IMG/VR virus record: IMGVR_UViG_3300042446_000499 | Location: 1-64,000 of that record | Strand: one strand, 5' to 3' | Length of the DNA stretch: 64,000 nucleotides | Source of the DNA: a virus | Shown: positions 1 to 8,314 of the stretch, piece by piece | Position numbering within the stretch: the first letter of the stretch is position 1 | Layout: each line of letters opens with the position of its first letter | Notes under the pieces: generated by a model | Database searches by the model: none | What the model was told of the DNA's origin: nothing | Seen by the model: only the letters and a program-made list of their open reading frames with translations | Program-made: the position numbers and the translations under genes

Positions 1-36
1 ATGGCTATTAGTAATAATTCAACTGGGGCTAAGTAA
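1..36 (+). CDS. Tail end of an upstream reading frame, or an 11-residue peptide
   Basis: The first 36 bases read as 11 codons and a TAA that overlaps the next ATG (TAATG). The peptide MAISNNSTGAK resembles the first residues of the following protein (MSVSNLSTGM). It could be the end of an upstream fibre gene or a remnant of a duplicated start. Because the window begins here, the true start cannot be judged. Confidence 0.25.
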   Translation: MAISNNSTGAK

Positions 37-617
37 TGTCAGTATCTAATCTTTCTACGGGCATGCGCCCTGGCGTATGTCTGTCTACAAGTCGCCCTAC
101 GGTTCCTTACGAGGGTCAAATGATTTACGAGACCGACACGGACATGGTGGCTATTTGGAACGGCACATCATGGCGGTATGTCTCTGCTACTACGCCAACC
201 AACGGGACAGTGTTGCAAGTTGTTATTGGGACATATAGCACCCAAACTGGAAAATCAAATGGAACTTTTGGTTCTACTGGGTTAACGGCAACAATCACAC
301 CTAAATCAACATCAAGTAAAATTCTTGTTATGTTTACACAAACATCAAGTACAAGTGGTGGTGGTGTTACTTTGGGTTTAAGACTCGTACAAACTATTGG
401 CGGGTCAGATACGGTTTTGCAAACTTGGTCTTATGCTTTAATGTCTGCTTCTAATGTTATTTATAGCAACTTTTCACAAAATGTTCTTGCATCACCAGCA
501 ACAACAAGTGCGGTAACTTTTAGGACTGATATGAATAGTTCTACAGGTTCAGGCGATGTTTATACACAGGTGGGCAATACACCTAGCAACATCACCCTTA
601 TGGAGATTGCAGGGTAG
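36..617 (+). CDS. Virion surface / tail fibre-like protein
   Basis: This 193-residue protein is rich in Ser, Thr and Gly and has no cytoplasmic enzyme signature. Residues about 20-48 hold the pattern VPYEGQMIYETDTD followed by IWNGTSW. Phage fibre and capsid-fibre proteins often use this pattern as a short beta module. A related block (PTEGMLTYLQD then YSGTAW) occurs in the protein encoded at 789-2153, so the two probably belong to the same receptor-binding apparatus. The remainder looks like a beta-rich trimeric fibre or C1q-like tip, but I cannot name a family. The start overlaps the preceding stop as TAATG. Confidence 0.55.
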   Translation: MSVSNLSTGMRPGVCLSTSRPTVPYEGQMIYETDTDMVAIWNGTSWRYVSATTPTNGTVLQVVIGTYSTQTGKSNGTFGSTGLTATITPKSTSSKILVMFTQTSSTSGGGVTLGLRLVQTIGGSDTVLQTWSYALMSASNVIYSNFSQNVLASPATTSAVTFRTDMNSSTGSGDVYTQVGNTPSNITLMEIAG

Positions 618-654
618 CACCTGCTACACTTACCACATAACAAAGGAGCCTTAA

Positions 655-789
655 ATGGAACTACAAACTGATGACCTCATCAATGGCCTACTTGAAGAAG
701 TAAAGCGCCTTACCCTTGAAAACATTGCTTATAAAGCCGCATTGCAAAAGATGTCAAATGCGTCAGATAGCCCTATCTCAGAAGAATAA
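655..789 (+). CDS. Small predicted coiled-coil protein (44 aa)
   Basis: A short frame begins at ATG 655 behind a good ribosome site (AAAGGAG, about 641-647) and ends at TAA 787-789, which overlaps the next ATG. The peptide has leucine-heptad character (LINGLLEEVKRLTLEN), so it is probably one helix that forms a coiled coil. Its location between two fibre genes suggests a fibre accessory or oligomerisation peptide. That role is inference; no family is recognised. Confidence 0.5.
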   Translation: MELQTDDLINGLLEEVKRLTLENIAYKAALQKMSNASDSPISEE

Positions 790-2153
790 TGCATAGCGCA
801 CACCCAATACATAGGGCACTTGTTACCTTTTCAAATAGCACCACAGGAGAAATCCGTGTAAAAATACCAGCATTGCTGGGCGCTGATTCTGAAGTAGCAA
901 TCTCTTATATTGGGCGCAAAGCACCATGGGCTGTCCCTGCTATTGGTGACCAGATAGTTGTAACGTCAGATGACACTAACTTAACTAATGTCTTTTGGCT
1001 ACAGACAGATAATGCTTATGCTACCACTGCCGTTAGTGCTGGGACTGCTACGTACGCTACCACTGCTGGTAGCGCCACTAATGCCACTAATGCCACTAAT
1101 GCTACTAATGCTACTAATGCCACTTACGCTACTAGTGCTGGTACAGCACATATCCCAATTTTTGCCAATGCGACTGCTCGTTCTACTGCTATTCCTTCTC
1201 CAACTGAAGGAATGCTTACATATTTGCAGGATGTAAATAGCCTATTTATTTATAGCGGTACTGCTTGGGCACCTACTGCTGGTACGGCACCGAGAGGCAC
1301 TTATACAGGCGCACCAACAGTAGGTGATTACACACTTGCTGTAGATGGTTACGAAGGCAGAAGTTATATGTGGTACAAGGCGAGTGGAACTTTTGTTTGT
1401 ACATCTGCTGGTTTTTGCGACATTGTTGTTACAGGCGGTGGAGGTGGCGGTGGCTCACTTGGCGGAGGCGGAGGCGGAGGCGGAGTAAATGAATATAAAC
1501 AGGTATTCATGCCTGTCGGCACATACGAAATCTTTATTGGCGCAGGCGGAGCAGGCGGTACAAGTGGTGGGAAAGGAAGTACAGGGGGAGATACTAGAGT
1601 TATTACCCCTAATCCCCCTGACCATTTTCTTTATGGAGGCGGTGGAGGCGGTGGAGGCGGTCAAAACGCAGGCGGTGTTAGTATTTACGGTGGCAATGCT
1701 ATCGGAGGCGGGGGCGGTCATTCCTATTCAGGAGTGAACACAGGAAGCGAAATGAACTACGGAAATGGTTATTACGCCACAAATGGTGGTTACGGATACA
1801 CAGGGAACCCATACAAAGGCGGAGGTGGCGGTGGTTCTAGAGGTGCTGGTTCGCACGCATCATTATATACAGGTGGAGATGGTGGAGCGGGTTTACCAAT
1901 GATGTTCCCTGGTGGTACTCTTGGCGTTTTTGGCGCAGGCGGTGGTGGTAGTTACCACGGAAATTACGGAGGTTTTGAAGGTAGGGGTGGAAGTAGTTAT
2001 TCTGGAGGCAGAGGGGCTGGCGCTCAGGCTGGCTTTGCTGGTTCTGATGGTAACGGCAGTGGCGGCGGTGGCGGTGGCTATTTAAGCGGTACTTACTATG
2101 CAGGCGGTAGAGGCGGAAACGGCTCAGTAGTGTTTTGGGGTGTAAATGTTTAA
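789..2153 (+). CDS. Glycine-rich adhesin / receptor-binding tail protein
   Basis: The 454-residue protein is modular. Residues 1-75 resemble a small OB-like domain (VPAIGDQIVV, then an FWL strand), as in baseplate spike proteins. Residues about 95-115 are an Asn-Ala-Thr repeat built from near-identical 9-base units. Residues about 120-165 repeat the fibre block seen in the first gene (PTEGMLTYLQD, YSGTAW). From about residue 216 to the end the chain is dominated by Gly runs of 5-9 separated by aromatic and Ser/Tyr residues, as in polyglycine receptor-binding tips. Such tips are known for T-even gp38; homology to gp38 is not claimed. It is probably the host-recognition protein. Confidence 0.6.
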   Translation: MHSAHPIHRALVTFSNSTTGEIRVKIPALLGADSEVAISYIGRKAPWAVPAIGDQIVVTSDDTNLTNVFWLQTDNAYATTAVSAGTATYATTAGSATNATNATNATNATNATYATSAGTAHIPIFANATARSTAIPSPTEGMLTYLQDVNSLFIYSGTAWAPTAGTAPRGTYTGAPTVGDYTLAVDGYEGRSYMWYKASGTFVCTSAGFCDIVVTGGGGGGGSLGGGGGGGGVNEYKQVFMPVGTYEIFIGAGGAGGTSGGKGSTGGDTRVITPNPPDHFLYGGGGGGGGGQNAGGVSIYGGNAIGGGGGHSYSGVNTGSEMNYGNGYYATNGGYGYTGNPYKGGGGGGSRGAGSHASLYTGGDGGAGLPMMFPGGTLGVFGAGGGGSYHGNYGGFEGRGGSSYSGGRGAGAQAGFAGSDGNGSGGGGGGYLSGTYYAGGRGGNGSVVFWGVNV

Positions 2154-2478
2154 TGTAGAAATCCCCGAAGTAGAACCAAGCAATAATGTTTGGGCAAAAT
2201 TAAATAGCGAAAGCATCGTTGAGAACTTAATTGTTGCTGAAGAAGAAATAGTTAGCGCATTTGACAATCCCGATATGTACATCTTTATAGGTGACAACGA
2301 TGCACTCAATGTTTGTATCGGCGATTTCTATGATGGTGTAAACTACTTGTCTCCAAAGCCTTACGAGTCATGGGTTTTAGTAAATAACGCTTGGGAACCT
2401 CCGCATGCAATGCCTGCTGATGGAAAAATGTACAGGTGGGATGGCGAAGAAGACGACTGGGTATTCATGCATGATTGA
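2146..2478 (+). CDS. Tail fibre accessory / assembly-like protein
   Basis: This acidic 110-residue protein overlaps the end of the adhesin gene by 8 bases. Its C-terminal half has the pattern GDFYDGVNY, PYESWVLVNN, WEPP, MPADGKMYRWDGEEDDW. This Trp-rich pattern is common in small proteins encoded next to phage fibre genes. The tight overlap fits a chaperone or cap for the glycine-rich fibre. The family role is inferred from neighbourhood and composition. Confidence 0.5.
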   Translation: MFNVEIPEVEPSNNVWAKLNSESIVENLIVAEEEIVSAFDNPDMYIFIGDNDALNVCIGDFYDGVNYLSPKPYESWVLVNNAWEPPHAMPADGKMYRWDGEEDDWVFMHD

Positions 2479-2497
2479 TTTAAGATAAACTGTATTC

Positions 2498-3025
2498 ATG
2501 ACCAGAAAATACTCTTATTACCCCAGTTTTGACGGAAAAAAGGCACAGCCTGGAACCTTAAAATTAGCCGAACTTTGTGCCAAGAGATACAAAGCCACCA
2601 ATATGGGAATTTATGTTGCCCGATTGATGCGAAATTCTCATACCGAAGGTAAGAAGATTGGTGACCCAGGCATGGAAAAGTGGATGTCTGTTCATGCCAC
2701 TGGAGCCGCTATAGACCTTGGGTACACTGACCGTAAGGTTGGCGTTGCTATGTGGGACTTCTTGTTGGCACACACGTTAGAACTTGGCATTGAAGAAATC
2801 CACGACTACGCATTTGACACAAACGTCAAGGACAAAGTGCAGGGTTATGGAAGAGGCTTCAGGTGCTCAAGAGGAGAAAATTCTAAAGGGGTAAAGATTT
2901 TCACCAAGGATGATAACGCTGGAAGTTTTGGGGGCAAGTGGTTGCATGTAGAACTTTCTCCAGAGATGGCTAAAGACGCTGCAAAGTTTGAAGCCGCATG
3001 GCGAGCAATTCCAAAGCCTGAATAA
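2498..3025 (+). CDS. M15-type peptidase, probable endolysin
   Basis: The 175-residue protein carries the zinc-peptidase pattern of the M15/VanY group. SVHATGAAIDLGY supplies H66 and D73, and KWLHVELSP supplies H150 and E152. Members cleave D-Ala-D-Ala or L-Ala-D-Glu bonds in peptidoglycan. The whole protein is essentially the catalytic domain, with no signal peptide or separate wall-binding domain visible. This fits a phage lysis enzyme that needs a holin to reach the wall. It lies between fibre genes and the head module. A second M15 domain is present in the tape measure at 22381-24849, so a virion-associated role here cannot be excluded. Confidence 0.7.
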   Translation: MTRKYSYYPSFDGKKAQPGTLKLAELCAKRYKATNMGIYVARLMRNSHTEGKKIGDPGMEKWMSVHATGAAIDLGYTDRKVGVAMWDFLLAHTLELGIEEIHDYAFDTNVKDKVQGYGRGFRCSRGENSKGVKIFTKDDNAGSFGGKWLHVELSPEMAKDAAKFEAAWRAIPKPE

Positions 3026-3042
3026 TACGGTAGGCTAAACAG

Positions 3043-3534
3043 ATGCCTCGTAAACCACCAGGAATTCAACCAGCAGGACGTGAACGTCTTCGTAAAAACT
3101 GGGATGACATTGAAACAAGTAGCCCTACCCCGTCATGGTTGACGGGTGGTGGTCTTTCTGAAAAAGGTCAGCAATTCCAAGAGCAGATTGATGAATCTAA
3201 TAAAGAATATAATTCTTTGTTTGATACTAAAACAGTTATCTCAATCCCAGAACCTGACTATTACCAAGGTCCAGAACTAAGTACTCGTGTTATTAAACAT
3301 CGTTTTGTACCTAATAAAATGACTGGGCTGACTGGTACTGCGTATGTACAGTTTGGTGGAACACGTAAAAATGGAAAACGTAAAACTGAAGATATATATG
3401 CGTATTACAACGTGCCCCCTTCGGTATACTTAGACTTTTGTCAATCAGATTCAAAAGGGCAAACAATTGATGCATGGACTACCAACTATCCTGACTACAG
3501 AAAACTTAATGACCCGTCTGTTTTCTCGCTTTAA
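3043..3534 (+). CDS. KTSC-domain-like protein
   Basis: Residues about 100-150 of this 163-residue protein follow the KTSC pattern: a strand (GTAYVQFGG), then IYAYYNVPPSVYLDF, then a Ser-Lys-Gly turn (SDSKGQ). KTSC domains are small modules of unknown biochemical role found in phage and bacterial proteins. The N-terminal 60 residues are charged and probably disordered. The gene sits just before the terminase block and overlaps the next start by 26 bases. Confidence 0.5.
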   Translation: MPRKPPGIQPAGRERLRKNWDDIETSSPTPSWLTGGGLSEKGQQFQEQIDESNKEYNSLFDTKTVISIPEPDYYQGPELSTRVIKHRFVPNKMTGLTGTAYVQFGGTRKNGKRKTEDIYAYYNVPPSVYLDFCQSDSKGQTIDAWTTNYPDYRKLNDPSVFSL

Positions 3535-3922
3535 AAAAGCAATACCATATTGGCCTTTAATTGGTTTTATCCTTTCAGTAGCCTTTACCGTTTTCATAAG
3601 CCCATACTGGATTTTAGATATAGTCCTATTCGGTTATTTTCTATTTAAAGACACCATCAATAGCGTCCAGTCAGCAGGACCTGTGTATTGGATTACAAGA
3701 GATTACGATAAATCCCAGAAACTGTACGTTGGCTCTGGGTTTATGCGTGAAATAGATGAACCTTGGCGCATTGGTAAAGGTCTTCAAATATCTTTACACA
3801 AAAAATCATTTCAAATAGGCTTGTGCAAGAAAACGAAATACAAAGACCAGCAAGAAGCAGAACTTGGGGTTTTAGGTGCTAGGTTTATGGACACTAGACC
3901 AACAGACATCGGGAATTGGTAA
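3509..3922 (+). CDS. Small membrane protein with two transmembrane segments
   Basis: ATG 3509 is the likely start, since the frame is open further upstream only inside the previous gene. The 137-residue product begins with a basic stretch (MTRLFSRFKK) and has two hydrophobic segments, about residues 14-32 and 34-50. A soluble, charged C-terminal domain of about 85 residues follows. Topology and location near the lysis-like peptidase could suggest a holin or superinfection-exclusion role, but no family is recognised. Confidence 0.5.
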   Translation: MTRLFSRFKKAIPYWPLIGFILSVAFTVFISPYWILDIVLFGYFLFKDTINSVQSAGPVYWITRDYDKSQKLYVGSGFMREIDEPWRIGKGLQISLHKKSFQIGLCKKTKYKDQQEAELGVLGARFMDTRPTDIGNW

Positions 3923-4134
3923 TGCGTTTCTTCAATAAAGAACTAAAAGATAAAGCAGACAGTCGTGTATCCAAGATGGAAACACCAGCATTAGTGGGGT
4001 GGCTTGATAGTTCCATCATGACCTTTGGTCAAGCATTTGATGAATGGCGCTTCAGAAATGGCAACAAAGAAACCGTAACCGAAGCCATTACTGCCATTAA
4101 TTCCATTTGGGATGAATTAGAGCGACGTAGTTAG
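3922..4134 (+). CDS. Small protein upstream of terminase
   Basis: ATG 3922 overlaps the preceding TAA (TAATG); a TTG at 3916 is a less likely start. The 70-residue product is helical and amphipathic (METPALVGWLDSSIM, FGQAFDEWRF). Small helical proteins immediately before terL in actinophages are sometimes terminase small subunits, but no DNA-binding motif is clear here. Function is unassigned. Confidence 0.45.
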   Translation: MRFFNKELKDKADSRVSKMETPALVGWLDSSIMTFGQAFDEWRFRNGNKETVTEAITAINSIWDELERRS

Positions 4135-4148
4135 ACTATTATTGTATT

Positions 4149-5705
4149 GTGCTAACAGAAGAAGAACAAACAGAACTACTTGCGGAAGAGATAGTAGAGG
4201 AACTTGACGAAACCTCTGCGGAATTCCTAGACAACCTTGTAAAAAGGTTGCTTGTATTTACCGAAGAGTTCTGCGATATAGAGTTTTTCCCTTATCAGGT
4301 GCCTATTGCCTACCGCATTATTGAGTCCATTGTCTTAGGAGACGGTGAAGAACTGACAGTGGTGGCTACACGCCAGTCAGGTAAATCTGAAGTACTGTCA
4401 GCAGTTATGGCTGGCATGATGGTCATCTTGCCAAAGTTGGCTCCCATCTACCCAACATGGTTAGGAAAGTTTGCTAAGGGCTTTTGGGTTGGAGTATTTG
4501 CACCAACCGAAGAACAGGCTGAAACTGTGTTTGGGCGTATTGTCTCAAAACTGACAAGTGACCACGCTCTGGACTTCCTACTTGACCCTGAGATTGATGA
4601 CAAGGCTACATCGGGTGGTACTCGTGGACGTGGTCGTATCATCACTTTGAAGCACTCTGGGTCACTCTGCCGTATGCAGACCTGTAACCCCAAGGCAAAG
4701 ATTGAATCTAAAACCTACCATTTTGTTCTTATTGACGAGGCTCAGGAAGCCGACGAATTCATGGTTAACAAATCAATCAAACCCATGTTGGCGTTCAACA
4801 ACGGCTCTATTTGTTTAACTGGAACGGCTAGTAGAAACAAATGTTATTTCTATAAGGCAATTCAGTACAACAAACGTCGTGCTGTAAGTGGTCGCAAAGT
4901 TCGTCCATGTCATTTTGAATATGACTATAAGACCGCATCAAAATATAATGATAACTACGGCAAGTTTATTTCTAAAGAAAAACTGCGTATTGGTGAGGAC
5001 TCAGACGAATTCCAGATGTCTTATGTAAACAAATGGATTCTTGAAAAAGGTATGTTTGTTACCGAAGAGCGCATGGACCGCCTGTATGACCCTTCTATGG
5101 GTCTTGTAAAGCAATGGTGGAGAACACCAGTTGTTATTGGTATTGACGTTGCTCGTGCAAACGACTCTACAGTTGTCACAGTTCTTTGGGTTGACTGGGA
5201 CCACCCAGACCCATTTGGTTTCTATGAGCACCGAATCCTCAACTGGCTTGAGATTAACAACGAAGAATGGGAAACCCAATACTTTGAAATAATTGACTTC
5301 ATCCGTAACTATGATGTGTTACGTATGGGTGTTGACGCCCAAGGTGTTGGTGGTGCTGTGGCGGAACGCCTACAGGTCCTTCTTCCCGACATTGAGGTTC
5401 TTGCTGTGTCTTCTGATTCCAAGGCTCAAAACGAACGATGGGTTCATCTAACTGAACTTATCCAGCGTGAGCAATTGATTATCCCTGGTCATAGTAAGGC
5501 TCGCCGCAACCGTACTTGGAAACGTTTTAACCAACAAATGTCAGACCTTGAAAAGGTATACAGAGGTCCATATATGCTTGCCGCCGCCCCGAATGAAAAG
5601 GGAGCCTTTGATGACTACCCAGACTCCTTGGCTATTGCCTGTCATATGACCATTCAAGATACTATGCCTCAGATTATGATTAGCGAAAATCCGTTTTTCA
5701 GGTAG
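4149..5705 (+). CDS. terL: Terminase large subunit
   Basis: The 518-residue packaging motor has an N-terminal ATPase and a C-terminal RNase H-like nuclease. The Walker A motif is ATRQSGKSE (residues 73-81), Walker B is FVLIDEAQ (192-199), and a coupling-type motif LTGTAS follows at 223-228. Nuclease aspartates are visible at D333 (IGIDVARAND), D396 (MGVDAQGVGG) and D489/D492 (DDYPDSL). TerL docks on the portal, drives DNA into the prohead and cuts it. The start is GTG 4149. No obvious small subunit is encoded next door. Confidence 0.93.
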   Translation: MLTEEEQTELLAEEIVEELDETSAEFLDNLVKRLLVFTEEFCDIEFFPYQVPIAYRIIESIVLGDGEELTVVATRQSGKSEVLSAVMAGMMVILPKLAPIYPTWLGKFAKGFWVGVFAPTEEQAETVFGRIVSKLTSDHALDFLLDPEIDDKATSGGTRGRGRIITLKHSGSLCRMQTCNPKAKIESKTYHFVLIDEAQEADEFMVNKSIKPMLAFNNGSICLTGTASRNKCYFYKAIQYNKRRAVSGRKVRPCHFEYDYKTASKYNDNYGKFISKEKLRIGEDSDEFQMSYVNKWILEKGMFVTEERMDRLYDPSMGLVKQWWRTPVVIGIDVARANDSTVVTVLWVDWDHPDPFGFYEHRILNWLEINNEEWETQYFEIIDFIRNYDVLRMGVDAQGVGGAVAERLQVLLPDIEVLAVSSDSKAQNERWVHLTELIQREQLIIPGHSKARRNRTWKRFNQQMSDLEKVYRGPYMLAAAPNEKGAFDDYPDSLAIACHMTIQDTMPQIMISENPFFR

Positions 5706-5765
5706 ATACCCTTAAAGTAGTGTAAAGTGGTATTAAGTAAACCACATCCCTATTTGGAGGATTAA

Positions 5766-6167
5766 GTGACCGTATCACCAAACCCAATGTTCCCTGAAAA
5801 GGGCGTTAACGTTTTTGAGAGCAGTTTTGCTCCTAGCATCCCAATGAATAAAGGACCTCTTCGTTTTGAAGAAGGTGTTGCAACAGACACTGATGTTCCT
5901 CATGACTTCGCTCAGGGTGCATACATGGACACCTCACCTAATGGTGGTCGCATGAACCATAGCAATCCTGAAGCACAGTTTAAGCATGCAATGGACACCA
6001 TGCGTGAACGTGCTCACGTAGGCTCTGCCGCTTGGATTGAAGCCCCAACAGTCTTGTCAGACTTTGTACAGGGTGCAATGAGTGGCGATGCAATGCCACA
6101 GTTTGAGTATGCCTTCAATACAGGTGCTCACATGAACCGTCCAAACCCAACTGTCGTAAACGACTAA
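5766..6167 (+). CDS. Conserved-looking phage protein with internal repeats
   Basis: The GTG start has a strong ribosome site (GGAGG at 5757-5761). The 133-residue protein contains related segments: DFAQGAYMD with GGRMNHSNP, and DFVQGAMSGDAMPQF with GAHMNRPNP. They suggest two or three copies of a short motif. Asn, Pro and Met are abundant and no enzyme motif is seen. It lies between terminase and portal, so a minor head protein or packaging accessory is possible, without direct evidence. Confidence 0.5.
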   Translation: MTVSPNPMFPEKGVNVFESSFAPSIPMNKGPLRFEEGVATDTDVPHDFAQGAYMDTSPNGGRMNHSNPEAQFKHAMDTMRERAHVGSAAWIEAPTVLSDFVQGAMSGDAMPQFEYAFNTGAHMNRPNPTVVND

Positions 6168-6170
6168 ATA

Positions 6171-6704
6171 ATGGACGCAGGCGCTCCACCAAGTGGTGCC
6201 CCTGCCACAGGAGACAGTGGTGCACCCACTACTGGGGATAGTGGAGAACAAGACGTACAGAGGGTAGGTTTACCTTCTATTACTTCATCAGTCTCTGGCT
6301 TACCTATTTCTCCTGTATACGCAGGTGCATTAGGTACTTATAAATTTGATGTTGGTCGCTCTCGGAAATCTTCTTTCCATGCCTCCCGACAGTCCTACAC
6401 GTATTCTCAGGCTGAAGTACGTAACAAATACGTACCACAGCGCCGTGGTTCTCAAGCCCAAGTAGCACAACAAAAGACCATGGAAGGTACGGGAGAAGTA
6501 TTCACCGACCCTCTGGATGAATTTAAGCCTCAAGTGTTTAAAGAAGCCCGTCGTTCTACGGACATTGGTAATGGTGCTGATGAACACAAGCGCCGTGAGC
6601 CTGCTGGAAAATACCGTGGTGCTGGTAAAGAGGCGTACCGCCAAGGTAACCGTGGTAACTCAGAAACATCTGTAAACCGCCAACTCAGGTACTCACAGGG
6701 ATAA
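6171..6704 (+). CDS. Disordered basic protein of unknown function
   Basis: The 177-residue product begins with a Gly/Ala/Pro/Ser/Thr-rich tail containing two GDSG(A/E) repeats. It continues as an Arg/Lys/Gln-rich chain (RRGSQAQVAQQK, KRREPAGKYRGAGK), and hydrophobic core residues are scarce. Composition suggests intrinsic disorder with nucleic-acid-binding potential. It starts 4 bases after the preceding stop and is followed 3 bases later by the next gene, so all three are probably co-translated. Confidence 0.5.
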   Translation: MDAGAPPSGAPATGDSGAPTTGDSGEQDVQRVGLPSITSSVSGLPISPVYAGALGTYKFDVGRSRKSSFHASRQSYTYSQAEVRNKYVPQRRGSQAQVAQQKTMEGTGEVFTDPLDEFKPQVFKEARRSTDIGNGADEHKRREPAGKYRGAGKEAYRQGNRGNSETSVNRQLRYSQG

Positions 6705-6706
6705 TT

Positions 6707-7750
6707 GTGGCAACTCCTCTTTTTAAAATTCTTCAGCAAGTTTCTGATACTGACCTAAGCCGCATTCCACCAGCCCGTGCTGGCGCACAGTTCAAGCAGT
6801 TTGCACAGTCCAGAGGCGCTAGTCGTAACTTGCAACTATTGGTTGGTCAAAAATCCAACACAAAGACAAATAAAAACGAAACTTCTACAAACCCAATGGC
6901 ACAGCGTGGTTTACAAGCCACACTTGCTCTGGCACCTGCTGGTACATCGGGAGTTGCTGATACTTGCGGTTCTTGCTCTACACCTGGATGCCGAGAAAAC
7001 TGTCTTAGTGATGCAGGTCGTTTTTCAAATGATGCTTCACAACGTGCCCAACGTGTTCGTACTGAGTTTGGCGCAGAACACCCTGACCTTTTCTTGGCAC
7101 ACCTTCGTGACTCACAACGAAGCCACGCTGAAGAGGCTTGGGCAGCAGGTCTTCACCCCGTGTTCCGTAGAAACACTTTGAGTGACATCCCGTGGCATAA
7201 ACTTCCTACGGCTCCTACTCTTATTGGAGAATACGAAGAACATCCAAGTGGCATTATGATTCCAAAAGATTTGCAACACCTTCCTGGTGCATCTACATCT
7301 GAATACACAAAAGAAGACATGCGTGGTGTTGTGGATAAAGAAGAAGACATTCCGTACAGAAGCGTTAATCTTACACGTAGCGTTAGTGAACTTACGACTG
7401 CCCCACGTATTGAACAGGTACTAGAAGGTGGTGGTAACGTTGCTGTTCCAGTTGCAAAAAAGAAGAAAGACACTCCTCACGAATTTTTAACTGTTGAAGA
7501 TTCATCAGGACGTACCGTTACTGCACCAACATTTGACATGGACCGTGACGACGCTCGTTGGGCAGACCCAGAGCAAGGGCACATTGGTGTCCTAACTGAA
7601 AAACAACGTGGTTCTTTTGGTTCAGGTGAATATGCATTAAATCCTCATACCAATAGGTTTGGGTTTGTACGCCCACACACTGCTGGTCAAGCCTCTGACG
7701 TTCCTGTTCGCATTCGCCGTCAGCACTTTGATGCTGGACATGGAATGTAA
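6707..7750 (+). CDS. GP88-like cysteine-motif protein
   Basis: Residues about 72-160 of this 347-residue protein contain LALAPAGTSG, then CGSC and TPGCRENCL (C87, C90, C95, C99), then SDAGR, FLAHLRD and NTLSDIPW. This order resembles the phage GP88 family, whose function is unknown and which has a CP..TPGCR..C core. After residue 170 the chain is hydrophilic and repetitive and does not look like a GP88 C-terminus, so this may be a GP88-type module fused to a disordered tail. The start is GTG 6707. Confidence 0.45.
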   Translation: MATPLFKILQQVSDTDLSRIPPARAGAQFKQFAQSRGASRNLQLLVGQKSNTKTNKNETSTNPMAQRGLQATLALAPAGTSGVADTCGSCSTPGCRENCLSDAGRFSNDASQRAQRVRTEFGAEHPDLFLAHLRDSQRSHAEEAWAAGLHPVFRRNTLSDIPWHKLPTAPTLIGEYEEHPSGIMIPKDLQHLPGASTSEYTKEDMRGVVDKEEDIPYRSVNLTRSVSELTTAPRIEQVLEGGGNVAVPVAKKKKDTPHEFLTVEDSSGRTVTAPTFDMDRDDARWADPEQGHIGVLTEKQRGSFGSGEYALNPHTNRFGFVRPHTAGQASDVPVRIRRQHFDAGHGM

Positions 7751-7753
7751 TAC

Positions 7754-7954
7754 ATGGACCCCGCACTTGCCACTATTATCGTTGCGGTAATAACAACCTT
7801 TGGTTTTTCCATTAAAGAGTTTAAAACAATGAAAAAGGCTAACTCCCTTGACCACGGTCAAGTAATGCAACAATTAAATAAAGTACAAAGTAGTGTTGAT
7901 AAAGTTGGGGACCGCCTTAACGACCACATTGACTGGCATGTAGATAAGCAGTAG
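7754..7954 (+). CDS. Small membrane-anchored protein, XhlA/DUF2746-like
   Basis: The 66-residue protein has one N-terminal transmembrane helix (ALATIIVAVITTFGFSI). An amphipathic helical tail follows (QVMQQLNKVQSSVDKVGDRL), ending in HIDWHVDKQ. Small phage membrane proteins of the XhlA or DUF2746 type, usually linked to holins, have this design. It closes the first operon segment: a promoter-like TTGACA begins at the base after its stop. Confidence 0.45.
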   Translation: MDPALATIIVAVITTFGFSIKEFKTMKKANSLDHGQVMQQLNKVQSSVDKVGDRLNDHIDWHVDKQ

Positions 7955-7984
7955 TTGACAGCCTGACTGGGATGATAGTATGTT
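7955..7984 (+). promoter_or_regulatory. Candidate sigma-70-type promoter with leader hairpin
   Basis: A perfect TTGACA (7955-7960) follows the TAG of the previous gene directly. It is separated by 18 bases from TATGTT (7979-7984), which matches TATAAT at four of six positions. Transcription would start near 7990. There an 8-bp stem with one G-U pair (7990-7997 with 8004-8011) could form before the ribosome site of the HTH gene at 8030. This would give the second head block its own promoter. Confidence 0.45.
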
Positions 7985-8029
7985 GGTGATGTGGTTTGTG
8001 AATAAACCGCACTAACAGAAGGAATACCA

Positions 8030-8314
8030 GTGGAAACACATTCACTTGTTGAGGCATTAAAAACGCCACAAGCACACGGTATAGGCGTGAATTGCAAATT
8101 CTCACAGATTCGTGACCTCCTCTCTGCGGAAGAGATGGAAGCCCTAGATAAAGCAGTTGACGGTATTCGTCAAGATGCTGGGATGGGAAAGTCCAAAAGG
8201 TTTAGCGCCTCATGGTTATCAAAAGTACTTGATTCTTTTGGTCATTTTGTAAGTGTTTCAACTGTTCAACGCCACGTAAACAAGGAGTGCTCTTGTGAGC
8301 GAATTAGCCGATAA
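8030..8314 (+). CDS. Small helix-turn-helix protein
   Basis: The GTG start at 8030 follows AGAAGGAA. The 94-residue protein ends with RFSASWLSKVLDSFG, then VSVSTVQRHV and CSCER, a good helix-turn-helix layout with VSVSTVQRHV as recognition helix. Similar small HTH proteins precede metallophosphoesterase genes in actinophages, as here, where the next gene overlaps by 20 bases. It may regulate its own operon or assist packaging as a small-terminase-like DNA binder. DNA binding is inferred from the motif only. Confidence 0.55.
   Translation: METHSLVEALKTPQAHGIGVNCKFSQIRDLLSAEEMEALDKAVDGIRQDAGMGKSKRFSASWLSKVLDSFGHFVSVSTVQRHVNKECSCERISR

Noticed and set aside
1078-1130. Short tandem repeat considered as a CRISPR array
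   Set aside because: Units are 9 bases, contiguous, in frame and encode Asn-Ala-Thr; there are no spacers.
988-1236. Hydrophobic Leu/Pro/Met-rich frame resembling a membrane protein
   Set aside because: It is the shifted reading of the Asn-Ala-Thr repeat tract; no ribosome site.
1455-1721. Minus-strand Ala/Ser/Thr-rich frame
   Set aside because: It mirrors the glycine-rich domain, with no independent support.
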